Source: Verrucomicrobiales bacterium
GTDB lineage: Bacteria > Verrucomicrobiota > Verrucomicrobiia > Verrucomicrobiales > Akkermansiaceae
Direction: 5' to 3'
Assembly (NCBI GenBank): GCA_003527555.1
Contig: DPWT01000135.1
Coordinates: 1 to 25,899, forward strand
Length of the DNA: 25,899 bases
This document shows positions 8,747 through 15,635 of the stretch, in pieces. Within the stretch, counting starts at the first letter, position 1, and each line of letters starts with the position of its first letter. The notes beneath the pieces were generated by a model. The model was given only the letters and a program-made list of their open reading frames with translations. It searched no databases and was not told where the DNA came from. Made by a program: the position numbers and the translations under genes.

Positions 8747-8828
8747 TAAAAATAAGCGTTTTCTTTTTTCAAAGAGGGGCTAGCTTCTAGCGCGCCTTGT
8801 TTTTTGGCGTTATTAGACACATATTATT

Positions 8829-11219
8829 ATGGCCAATCAGCAACCACCAGAACCTCCATCATCACCTAGGAGCCGCAAAGATCAAGGAAACGCACCGAAG
8901 AGCGGTGGCCTCAACTGGCGTGTTATCATCTTGATGACAATAGCTATTGGTATTCTCTTCATTGCCTGGAATGCTGGTGGTTATGGTAAGGCCAAGAGGC
9001 TTACATATAACGAGTTTCGGGATTGGGTTGATTCCGGGAAAATCATCTCTGATCAAGATCTTCCTGAAAAAGGCGAAGTGATACCCAACAAGGAGCACAA
9101 GCTGACAAAAAGTGGTGAATCCAATGCTGTGCCCAAAATTACAGGTTTCTACTACAAGAATGATCCATGGGATAACGACACGAACAAGGCGGTGCAAAAG
9201 GAATTTCGTATTCCCATCAATGCTCAGTTGAATCTGGACGAATTGCAGGCAATTCAATCTCGTCATGCGATTCCACTGCGGATTGTAGAGGAAATGCCTG
9301 CAGTAGACGATCGTGAGTTGCTATCACTCCTTGATCTGCGACGTATTTTAGCACGCCGCTCGGTGATCAAGAATGACCCGAATAGTGCGTTTGAGATCGT
9401 TTCATTAAACGGCTCAGATGATAAATACATACTGGGCAAACGCTATGTATTTCCTGCCAGAATGGGAGCCAAAGATCTCAGTGAATTAGCCAAGTTTGAA
9501 ATTGATCTCAATCTGTTTGAGATTCCCGAATCTGATCGTCAGTTCGTCAATGCAATTGCGCCCTACAAGCAAGAAAGTGGTACGATGAGTTTTCTACTGG
9601 TGCAGCTGTTGCCAATCATGCTGATCATTCTTGTGATATTTTTCTTGTTTCGCCATCAGATGAAGTCTGCGGGTAAAGGTGCTATGAGTTTTGGTAAATC
9701 CAAGGCACGCCTCTTGACCATGGATGGTAACAAAGTGACGTTCAACGATGTGGCAGGCATTGAGGAGGCAAAAGATGAGCTAGTGGAGGTTGTCGAGTAT
9801 CTTCGCGACCCCAAGAAATTTCAAAAACTGGGAGGTAACTTACCCAAAGGTTTGCTGATGGTTGGTCCTCCCGGAACTGGTAAGACGCTACTTGCTCGTG
9901 CCATTGCAGGCGAGGCGGATGTCCCATTTTTCTCTATTTCAGGATCTGACTTCGTCGAAATGTTCGTTGGAGTTGGTGCCAGCCGTGTGCGTGATATGTT
10001 CGAACAAGGACAGAAAAATTCTCCTTGTTTGATATTTATCGACGAGATTGATGCCGTGGGTCGTCACCGTGGGCATGGTATGGGAGGAGGCCACGATGAA
10101 CGTGAGCAGACGCTGAATGCGCTTCTTGTCGAGATGGATGGGTTTGATACTCGTACTGGTGTGATTATTATTGCGGCAACAAATAGACCTGATGTTCTTG
10201 ACCCTGCGTTGTTGCGCCCTGGACGATTTGACCGTCAGGTAACTGTCGGGCTACCTGACGTCAATGGGCGTGAGCAAATCCTTGGCGTTCATGTTAAAAA
10301 AATCAAAATGGATCCTGATACTGATCTTAATGTCATTGCTCGTGGCACTCCTGGATTTTCTGGTGCGGAACTTGCCAATTTAATTAATGAGGCAGCACTG
10401 CTTGCGGCTCGTAAAAATCTCAAAGCGGTGACTCTCGCCGAGATGGAGGAGGCGCGGGATAAGGTTCGCTGGGGACGAGAGCGGCGCAGTATGGCGCTCA
10501 GCGAGAAAGAGAAAGAAAACACGGCTTACCATGAGGCGGGCCATGCAATACTCAATGTCCTGTTGGATCACACTGATCCGCTTCACAAGGTTACTATTAT
10601 CCCGCGTGGGCCATCACTGGGATCGACAATGTTTTTGCCTGAGGAGGATAAGTTTACCTATCGGCAAAAGGAGTTGGTGGATCAGCTCGTTGTGGCTATG
10701 GGTGGTCGCGTGGCCGAGGAAATCACTTTTGGGAATGTGACTAACGGAGCTGTTGGTGACATTCGGATGGCTACAAATATCGCACGCAAGATGGTTTGTG
10801 AATGGGGAATGAGTGAAAAACTTGGTATGGTAGAATATGGGGAGAATCGTGGTGAGGTATTTGTTGCCCGTGATATGGGGTCAAACAAGACTTACTCTGA
10901 GGAGACCTCACGCCAGATCGATGCCGAGATCAAGAGCCTTATTGATGGTGCATACGGCCTAGCTAAGGAGATGCTCATCAAGCATAACGACAAGCTTAAG
11001 CTTCTTGCTGATGCTTTGTTAGAGTTCGAAACTCTCGATGCATCTCAGGTAGAAGATTTGCTCGAGCATGGTGAGATGAAAAATCCACCGACTCCGCCCT
11101 CGGACAAGGTGATTCCGGGTAACCAAGCTGGCGAGGGTGTTAGCAAGTCATCAGTAGCTGCCGTTGATGGTGAAGATGATGAGCCACTTGCTGGTGATGC
11201 AGTGGGTGCACCAGCGTAA
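8829..11219 (+). CDS. ftsH: ATP-dependent zinc metalloprotease FtsH
   Basis: This 796-residue inner-membrane AAA+ protease degrades misassembled membrane proteins and selected cytosolic regulators. Membrane helices lie at about 35-50 and 253-276. The AAA domain follows, with Walker A GPPGTGKT at 346-353, Walker [13 protein letters not shown], the pore motif [12 protein letters not shown] and second region of homology RPGRFDRQV. The zinc protease has HEAGH at 568-572 and a downstream third-ligand region ([14 protein letters not shown]). The periplasmic segment between the helices is about 200 residues, against roughly 70 in E. coli FtsH. The C-terminal tail (about 750-796) is Pro/Gly/Asp-rich and probably disordered. 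It is divergent from the ABC gene and appears monocistronic. The start ATG follows an AT-rich leader without a Shine-Dalgarno. Confidence 0.97.
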   Translation: MANQQPPEPPSSPRSRKDQGNAPKSGGLNWRVIILMTIAIGILFIAWNAGGYGKAKRLTYNEFRDWVDSGKIISDQDLPEKGEVIPNKEHKLTKSGESNAVPKITGFYYKNDPWDNDTNKAVQKEFRIPINAQLNLDELQAIQSRHAIPLRIVEEMPAVDDRELLSLLDLRRILARRSVIKNDPNSAFEIVSLNGSDDKYILGKRYVFPARMGAKDLSELAKFEIDLNLFEIPESDRQFVNAIAPYKQESGTMSFLLVQLLPIMLIILVIFFLFRHQMKSAGKGAMSFGKSKARLLTMDGNKVTFNDVAGIEEAKDELVEVVEYLRDPKKFQKLGGNLPKGLLMVGPPGTGKTLLARAIAGEADVPFFSISGSDFVEMFVGVGASRVRDMFEQGQKNSPCLIFIDEIDAVGRHRGHGMGGGHDEREQTLNALLVEMDGFDTRTGVIIIAATNRPDVLDPALLRPGRFDRQVTVGLPDVNGREQILGVHVKKIKMDPDTDLNVIARGTPGFSGAELANLINEAALLAARKNLKAVTLAEMEEARDKVRWGRERRSMALSEKEKENTAYHEAGHAILNVLLDHTDPLHKVTIIPRGPSLGSTMFLPEEDKFTYRQKELVDQLVVAMGGRVAEEITFGNVTNGAVGDIRMATNIARKMVCEWGMSEKLGMVEYGENRGEVFVARDMGSNKTYSEETSRQIDAEIKSLIDGAYGLAKEMLIKHNDKLKLLADALLEFETLDASQVEDLLEHGEMKNPPTPPSDKVIPGNQAGEGVSKSSVAAVDGEDDEPLAGDAVGAPA

Positions 11220-11245
11220 GGTGTATAATCTCATAAATGCGTTGG

Positions 11246-11280
11246 AAAAAAAGAACGCCGACAGCACGGGGCTGCGGCGT
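11246..11280 (-). terminator. Intrinsic terminator of the minus-strand HMA/flavoprotein operon
   Basis: Read on the minus strand, a 10-bp GC-rich stem (ACGCCG/CGGCGT plus CAGC/GCTG, one bulged base) with a five-base loop occupies 11255-11280. A run of seven Ts (11252-11246) follows, with two further bases between stem and run. This is a textbook Rho-independent terminator for minus-strand transcription and lies 24 nt after the stop of the HMA gene. On the plus strand the stem is not followed by a T-run, so it would terminate ftsH only weakly. Confidence 0.85.
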
Positions 11281-11303
11281 ATGTAGATTTGCTAGTTATG
11301 TGT

Positions 11304-11627
11304 TCAGCTGGCTGAAGCCCCAAAACCTGCTTTTTTAACTGCTTTAATTAGGTCTTCGATTTTAACTTCGTCGGCCGCCGTGACGACAGCCTTATCAGGC
11401 ATACTTACCATTGCATTGTGAACGCCTTTGACTTGTTTGAGTGCGAACCGCACTTTATTACCACATGATGCGTCTCAGGTCATACCTGTGATTTTCAAGC
11501 TGATTGTCTTGGTTTGGGCTTTTTGAGATTTTACTTCTATGTTTGCTGGAGCGTGGTCAGCGATTACGGCACCTGGAGACAAGCATGCGATGGCGCACAG
11601 GCTGATTAGTTGAATGGTTTTGTTCAT
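11304..11627 (-). CDS. Putative selenoprotein: secreted heavy-metal-associated (HMA) domain protein with in-frame UGA
   Basis: From the ATG at 11627 the frame encodes 107 residues if the TGA at 11477-11475 is read as selenocysteine (residue 51). Residues 1-23 look like a signal peptide (cleavage near AVIA/DH). The rest is an HMA/CopZ/MerP-type ferredoxin fold: ISLKITGMT-U-DASCGNKV, then FALKQVKGVHNAMVSMPDK, VVTAADEV and IEDLIKAVKKAGFG. The UGA replaces the first Cys of the GMTC metal motif, giving UxxxC; CxxxC versions of this motif occur in some Bacteroidetes HMA proteins (from memory). A SECIS-like hairpin follows the UGA by 25 nt. The gene starts 33 nt after the flavoprotein stop and ends just before a strong terminator. 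A single-base change or sequencing error (TGC/TGT to TGA) in an ordinary CxxxC protein is the main alternative. The final TGA at 11306-11304 is a real stop. Confidence 0.7.
11440..11454 (-). promoter_or_regulatory. Candidate bacterial SECIS hairpin downstream of the in-frame UGA
   Basis: On the minus strand AGTGC-GGTTC-GCACT forms a perfect 5-bp stem with a five-base loop that begins GG. Exactly 25 nt separate the UGA (11477-11475) from the loop. Bacterial SECIS elements lie inside the coding region just after the UGA, with the apical loop roughly 16-37 nt away and a G among its first two bases. The E. coli fdhF loop is GGUCU, so GGUUC is close. No extended lower stem is obvious. SelB recognition is inferred, not shown. 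Confidence 0.6.
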
Positions 11628-11660
11628 GATTTTGTTTCTGGTTGAGTTGTCGTGTGTGAT

Positions 11661-12893
11661 TTACAAATTATCTGCAATGGCAATGCCTGCAAGTCGTCCA
11701 CAAGTCCAAGCATTCTGAAAGTTAAACCCGCCTGTGATGCCATCAATATCTAGTATTTCCCCTGCAAAATAAAGTCCGGACACCAGTTTGCTTTCCATGG
11801 TTTTAAGGTTTATTTCCTTCAGGTTAACGCCGCCGCAGGTGACAAATTCATCTTTATTTGTGCTTTTTCCAGAGACTTGAAACCTACCACATGTGAGCTC
11901 CTTGGTCAGGTATTGAGTGGTTTCCTTGTTAAGTTGTGACCAAGTGCAATCATTGGCAACCAGAGCTGCGTTGCATAGCCGTTGCCAAAGTCGTTTGGGT
12001 AAATTGTCGAATGGTGCTTGGCTGCGCACTTGTCGTTTGCCCCAACGCTCGCGTGTGTTGGTTATTGTGGCGGCTGCGTCTTGACCCGGAATCCAGTTTA
12101 CTGTGATTATGAAATGATAGTTTTTTTCGTTCAATTCACGTGCTCCCCATGCGGATAGCTTAAGAATGCCTGGGCCGCTGAAGCCATGATGAGTGATGAG
12201 TAGCGGTCCTTTGGCGGATAACTGCATGCCCTCGACGGTGACTTCAGAATCTGGAACAGCAATGCCTTGAAGCCCCTCGGAGCGTGGGTCAGTGATATTG
12301 AAGGCGAACAAAGATGGGACGTCAGCGGTCAAATTGTGCCCGAGTGATTTTGCGAGTTTAGCGCTTGTGGCGAGACGAGTGCCGCCTGTGGCTAGTAGAA
12401 CAGAGGAGGTTTGTAATTCTTTCCCTGAGACTGTGGTAATGGTAAATAAATTTTCTGCTGCATGATGCGTGATTGAGTTTACGGCACTTGAAGTATGGAT
12501 TTGCACACCTGCATCTGCAGCGGCCGTCAGTAGGCAGTTTATAATTGTCTGTGAATCGTCTGTGATGGGAAACATTCTGCCATCCCTCTCTGTTTTCAGC
12601 TCAACACCATGTTGCTGAAACCATTCTACGGTATCAGTTGCCCCCCATCGATGGAGTGGTCCGATCAGAGATTTGCTACCTCGTGGGTAGTTATTGGAAA
12701 GCTCTCTGGCATCGGAACAGTCGTGAGTGACGTTACAACGCCCACCACCGGAAATTCTTACTTTACTCAAGACGTGAGCTGTTTTTTCTAAAATGAGTAC
12801 ACGGATCCCGGGCTGTGACTCAGCAGCAGTGATGGCAGTGAAAAATCCTGCTGCCCCACCGCCAATGACGACCAAATCCCAGTCCGCGTTCAT
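11661..12893 (-). CDS. BaiN/HI0933 (YhiN)-family FAD-dependent oxidoreductase
   Basis: This 410-residue flavoprotein has an N-terminal FAD-binding Rossmann motif (DLVVIGGGAAGFF, about 6-18) and the family motif ISGGGRCNVTH near 48-58. It also has a GFSGPGIL segment in the inserted domain, and the C-terminal GLYFAGEILDIDGITGGFNF plus AWTCGRLAG that closes the FAD site. Length agrees with the family (about 390-420). Members are aminoacetone/BaiN-like reductases of mostly unknown substrate; BaiN itself acts in gut bile-acid dehydroxylation, which need not apply here. The start ATG overlaps the stop of the preceding gene by one base (TAATG), implying translational coupling. The HMA selenoprotein candidate follows after 33 nt. 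A functional link between the two is possible but unproven. Confidence 0.88.
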   Translation of the reverse strand: MNADWDLVVIGGGAAGFFTAITAAESQPGIRVLILEKTAHVLSKVRISGGGRCNVTHDCSDARELSNNYPRGSKSLIGPLHRWGATDTVEWFQQHGVELKTERDGRMFPITDDSQTIINCLLTAAADAGVQIHTSSAVNSITHHAAENLFTITTVSGKELQTSSVLLATGGTRLATSAKLAKSLGHNLTADVPSLFAFNITDPRSEGLQGIAVPDSEVTVEGMQLSAKGPLLITHHGFSGPGILKLSAWGARELNEKNYHFIITVNWIPGQDAAATITNTRERWGKRQVRSQAPFDNLPKRLWQRLCNAALVANDCTWSQLNKETTQYLTKELTCGRFQVSGKSTNKDEFVTCGGVNLKEINLKTMESKLVSGLYFAGEILDIDGITGGFNFQNAWTCGRLAGIAIADNL

Positions 12894-13288
12894 TAGGCGT
12901 CTTCTTCAAGCTCGAACTCTGCCCAAGTGATAGATTCATTGAGTTCTTTCACTGCATTATCGATTAGCAGTTCAAGGTTGGGCTCTTTACCCTCACTGTT
13001 AAAGGCTAACAATGGGCCTCCATGCTCAACTGTTGGTGGGTCTTTTTCTGCGTTGGATTCACGCACTTGAAACCAGTCAAGAATACCTTCCCCGGAATCA
13101 GGAAGCCATTGCACAATCAGCTCGATTGTTACCACTGGGTCTTCATCGCCCAGCTCTCGCTGGTTTGCCATGTCCTCCTGATCACAATCGATACCGGCTA
13201 GTGCCTCGAGCTGAGTGTCTTCTTTGCGAGCGTCGAGCGAAGCCTCGATTTTCTGGAAAACAGCGTCTTTGATGGAAATGATTCTCAT
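12893..13288 (-). CDS. Acidic conserved-looking hypothetical protein
   Basis: From the ATG at 13288 this gives 131 residues (MRIISIKDAVFQKIEASLDA...). An ATG at 13306 would add six residues. Longer starts would overlap the upstream gene and look unlikely. The protein is rich in Asp/Glu with no signal peptide or membrane helix. It contains EDPVVTIELIVQWLPDSGEG and ends with an acidic helix, ELNESITWAEFELEEDA. I do not recognise a family. It is coupled to the flavoprotein through a TAATG overlap and follows another small acidic gene by about 28 nt, so it is probably part of the same transcript. A small cytoplasmic partner protein is the most that can be said. Confidence 0.65.
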   Translation of the reverse strand: MRIISIKDAVFQKIEASLDARKEDTQLEALAGIDCDQEDMANQRELGDEDPVVTIELIVQWLPDSGEGILDWFQVRESNAEKDPPTVEHGGPLLAFNSEGKEPNLELLIDNAVKELNESITWAEFELEEDA

Positions 13289-13316
13289 TGGGGAAGAGAG
13301 TCCCATGCGGGCTTGT

Positions 13317-13616
13317 TTAGTCCAGCCTGAATTCACCATCTTCATCCGATCCCATCCACCCAAGTTGGCCGAATGCAGCGAGAATGTTCATGTTGATCTC
13401 ATCGCCGTCTTCTTCCGCATGCTCAATGGTGGCGGAGCTCGCGAGACCGCGCATGGATTCAATACTGATGACGGTGTTTTTACTAGAGAAGGTAATCCAG
13501 TCTCCCCAGTCTTTTTTCTCGTGTTTGGGTTCGAGTTTCATATCGCGAAGGGCGATCATGACCTCGGAGATGCTAGATGGTGGATCCATATCAGGGACGT
13601 GTAAGCGTGTTTCCAT
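13317..13616 (-). CDS. Small acidic hypothetical protein
   Basis: This 99-residue protein has no signal peptide or membrane helix. It shows a predicted alpha/beta pattern (ISEVMIALRDMKLEP, then WGDWITFSSKNTVISIESM, then NILAAFGQLGWMG) and many acidic residues near the C terminus. It starts 37 nt after the ABC-F stop and is followed by another acidic hypothetical gene. I do not recognise the family. The composition, continuous spacing and shared strand support a real gene. The antisense frames over this locus look like shadows. Confidence 0.65.
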   Translation of the reverse strand: METRLHVPDMDPPSSISEVMIALRDMKLEPKHEKKDWGDWITFSSKNTVISIESMRGLASSATIEHAEEDGDEINMNILAAFGQLGWMGSDEDGEFRLD

Positions 13617-13653
13617 GGCATGATGATATTGTATTGCTCTGATCGTGCGAGTT

Positions 13654-15534
13654 TTATTCCGCCTCAGCGGCTAGGCGTATGGCTTCGAGTTCTTCCCATC
13701 GGCTGTAGAGTTGCGGCACTTTCTCCTTGGCCGTTTTGAGTTCAGTTTCGAGTTCCTGCCAGTTATCGCCATGTTTGTCGTAGAAATCTGGAGCGTTGAA
13801 GATGATCTCGAGGCGGGTGACGTTTTCCTCAGCCTGGAGAATGTCTTCTTCGATGGTTTCTAACTCTTTGGCTTCTGCCCACTTTAATTTTCGTGGGCGT
13901 TCCTTACGCGTGGCCTTCTTTTTGGAAGGTGCGGTTTTGTAAACGCTTTGGGTTGCGGCTCGAGCGGCTTTCTTTTCGAGGTAGTAATCGTAGTTACCTA
14001 CTTGGTAATGGACGACGCCAGATCCTTCGAACGCGAGGATATCAGTACAAACACGGTTGAGGAAATAGCGGTCGTGGCTGACCGTGATAACGATGCCTTT
14101 AAATGCTGCTAGAGCCTCTTCAAGTAGTCTCAGGGTGTTAAGATCAAGGTCATTGGTGGGTTCATCAAGGATGATGACATTACCTCCTTTTTTGAGAATC
14201 TTCGCGAGCATCACCCTGCTGCGTTCGCCACCGCTTAGGAGTTCAATCTTGGTATTAATTCTTTCCTCTGTGAAGAGGAAGCGGCGCAGGTAAGCGCGTA
14301 GCCCGATGGTTTCATTACCTAAGCGAACGTTCTCCTGCCCTTCACCGACTTCCTCGAAGACCGACTTGTTATCGTCTAATAATAGTCGGTTCTGATCGAT
14401 GAAATTGATGTCGGTCTTGATGCCGATTTCTACGCTACCTTCCAGAGGTTTGAGTTGGCCGAGAATCACCTTGAGTAAAGTTGACTTACCCATGCCATTA
14501 CGACCTACAATACCAAGGCGTTGACCACCTTCGAGGCTGAGGTCTAACCCCGAGAATAGCCAGTTACCATCGTAGGCCATGCTGGCTCCGCGGACGTCGA
14601 TGATTTTGTTTCCCAGTTTAGGTGCATCGGGAATAATGAGATCGACATCAAGTTCTTGCTCTGGCGCCTCTTGGTCAGCGATTTCAAAGTAGCGATCCAT
14701 ACGGTCTTTTGCCTTGGTTGTCCTGGCTTTCGGGCCTCGGCGCACCCACTCCAGCTCACGGCTGAGGAATCGCTGACGTTTGTGTTCATTGCGCGATTCA
14801 GCTAGGTCGCGCTCGGCGCGGGCAAGCAGGTAATCTGTGTAGTTGCCTTGGTAGCTGTCGCATTTGCCACGGCGTATTTCCACAATTCGAGTTGCTATAC
14901 GGTCGAGAAAATATCGGTCGTGAGTGACAAACAGACAGGTGCCGGTGTAGCGAGCGAGGAAATTCTCTAACCACTCAATGGACTCGGTGTCGAGGTGGTT
15001 GGTGGGCTCATCTAGGATGAGGAAATCTGGTTTAGCGAGCAGGGCGCGGCAGAGCGATACTCGGCGTTTTTCACCTCCTGATAGTGTTCCTGTAATACGC
15101 TCAGGCTCTGGCGCATGCAGGTTAGATAGCAGGCTAGTGGCACGGTATTCGAGATCCCATCCTTCGAGGTGAGTGATTTCATCAAGTACTTCCGCGCTGC
15201 GGTGACTATCGGCGGGGATAGTTTCGTATTCGTTGATAAGGTCGAGTGTGTATTGGGCGCCAGCCAGCACGTTGCCGTGTACGGTTGCTTTGTCATCTAG
15301 CTCGAAATTTTGCGGTAGGTAGCCGGTGACGAGTCCTCGTTTATTGGTGACTTCTCCTGAGTCGCCGACTGCTTCACCGGCGATGATCTTCATAAATGTT
15401 GATTTGCCGCAGCCGTTTCGTCCCACGAGGCCAATGCGATCACCTTGTTGGATGGCAAGTGTAGCACCATCTAAAACTGTGTGATGGCTGTAGCGAACGA
15501 CGAGTTCGCTGGCACTGGAAATGGCGTCGGACAT
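13654..15534 (-). CDS. uup: ABC-F family ATPase, Uup-like
   Basis: This 626-residue protein is a soluble tandem ABC ATPase without membrane helices. Domain 1 has Walker A GRNGCGKST at 38-46, LSGGEKRRVSL, LILDEPTNHLD and FVTHDRYFLD. An inter-domain linker with a RGPKARTTKAKDR stretch follows. Domain 2 has Walker A GRNGMGKST at about 344-352, LSGGERSRVML, VIILDEPTNDLD and VSHDRYFLNR. The C terminus (about 540-626) is a charged coiled coil typical of Uup. ABC-F proteins act on the ribosome or, for Uup, also bind nucleic acid and affect precise transposon excision and 50S maturation. I chose ATG 15534 because the 25 extra residues from 15609 do not look like family sequence. It heads the minus-strand group and is divergent from rapA. 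Confidence 0.92.
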   Translation of the reverse strand: MSDAISSASELVVRYSHHTVLDGATLAIQQGDRIGLVGRNGCGKSTFMKIIAGEAVGDSGEVTNKRGLVTGYLPQNFELDDKATVHGNVLAGAQYTLDLINEYETIPADSHRSAEVLDEITHLEGWDLEYRATSLLSNLHAPEPERITGTLSGGEKRRVSLCRALLAKPDFLILDEPTNHLDTESIEWLENFLARYTGTCLFVTHDRYFLDRIATRIVEIRRGKCDSYQGNYTDYLLARAERDLAESRNEHKRQRFLSRELEWVRRGPKARTTKAKDRMDRYFEIADQEAPEQELDVDLIIPDAPKLGNKIIDVRGASMAYDGNWLFSGLDLSLEGGQRLGIVGRNGMGKSTLLKVILGQLKPLEGSVEIGIKTDINFIDQNRLLLDDNKSVFEEVGEGQENVRLGNETIGLRAYLRRFLFTEERINTKIELLSGGERSRVMLAKILKKGGNVIILDEPTNDLDLNTLRLLEEALAAFKGIVITVSHDRYFLNRVCTDILAFEGSGVVHYQVGNYDYYLEKKAARAATQSVYKTAPSKKKATRKERPRKLKWAEAKELETIEEDILQAEENVTRLEIIFNAPDFYDKHGDNWQELETELKTAKEKVPQLYSRWEELEAIRLAAEAE

Positions 15535-15635
15535 GGGCGGGACTATACGTACGTCGTCGAGCTTGTCATGCTTTTTAGGGTAACGGTATGTCTTGCTGAG
15601 AAGATACAATCGTGTACGGTAGATTTCTTTATCAA

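Noticed and set aside
8266..8790. 174-residue plus-strand frame opposite the N terminus of the ABC gene
   Set aside because: It is antisense to a strongly supported coding region and shows no domain or signal; it is a shadow of the real gene that runs into the promoter gap.
11304..11306. Reading the second TGA of the HMA gene as another selenocysteine
   Set aside because: Only three codons follow before a TAG, the HMA fold is already complete, and no SECIS-like hairpin lies at the right distance. The terminator begins 24 nt downstream, so this is the real stop.
11304..11627. HMA region as a simple pseudogene
   Set aside because: There is one interruption only, it is a UGA and not UAA/UAG or a frameshift, it falls exactly at the metal-binding Cys, and the rest of the frame is intact with a signal peptide and terminator. 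A sequencing error cannot be excluded, but random decay is unlikely.
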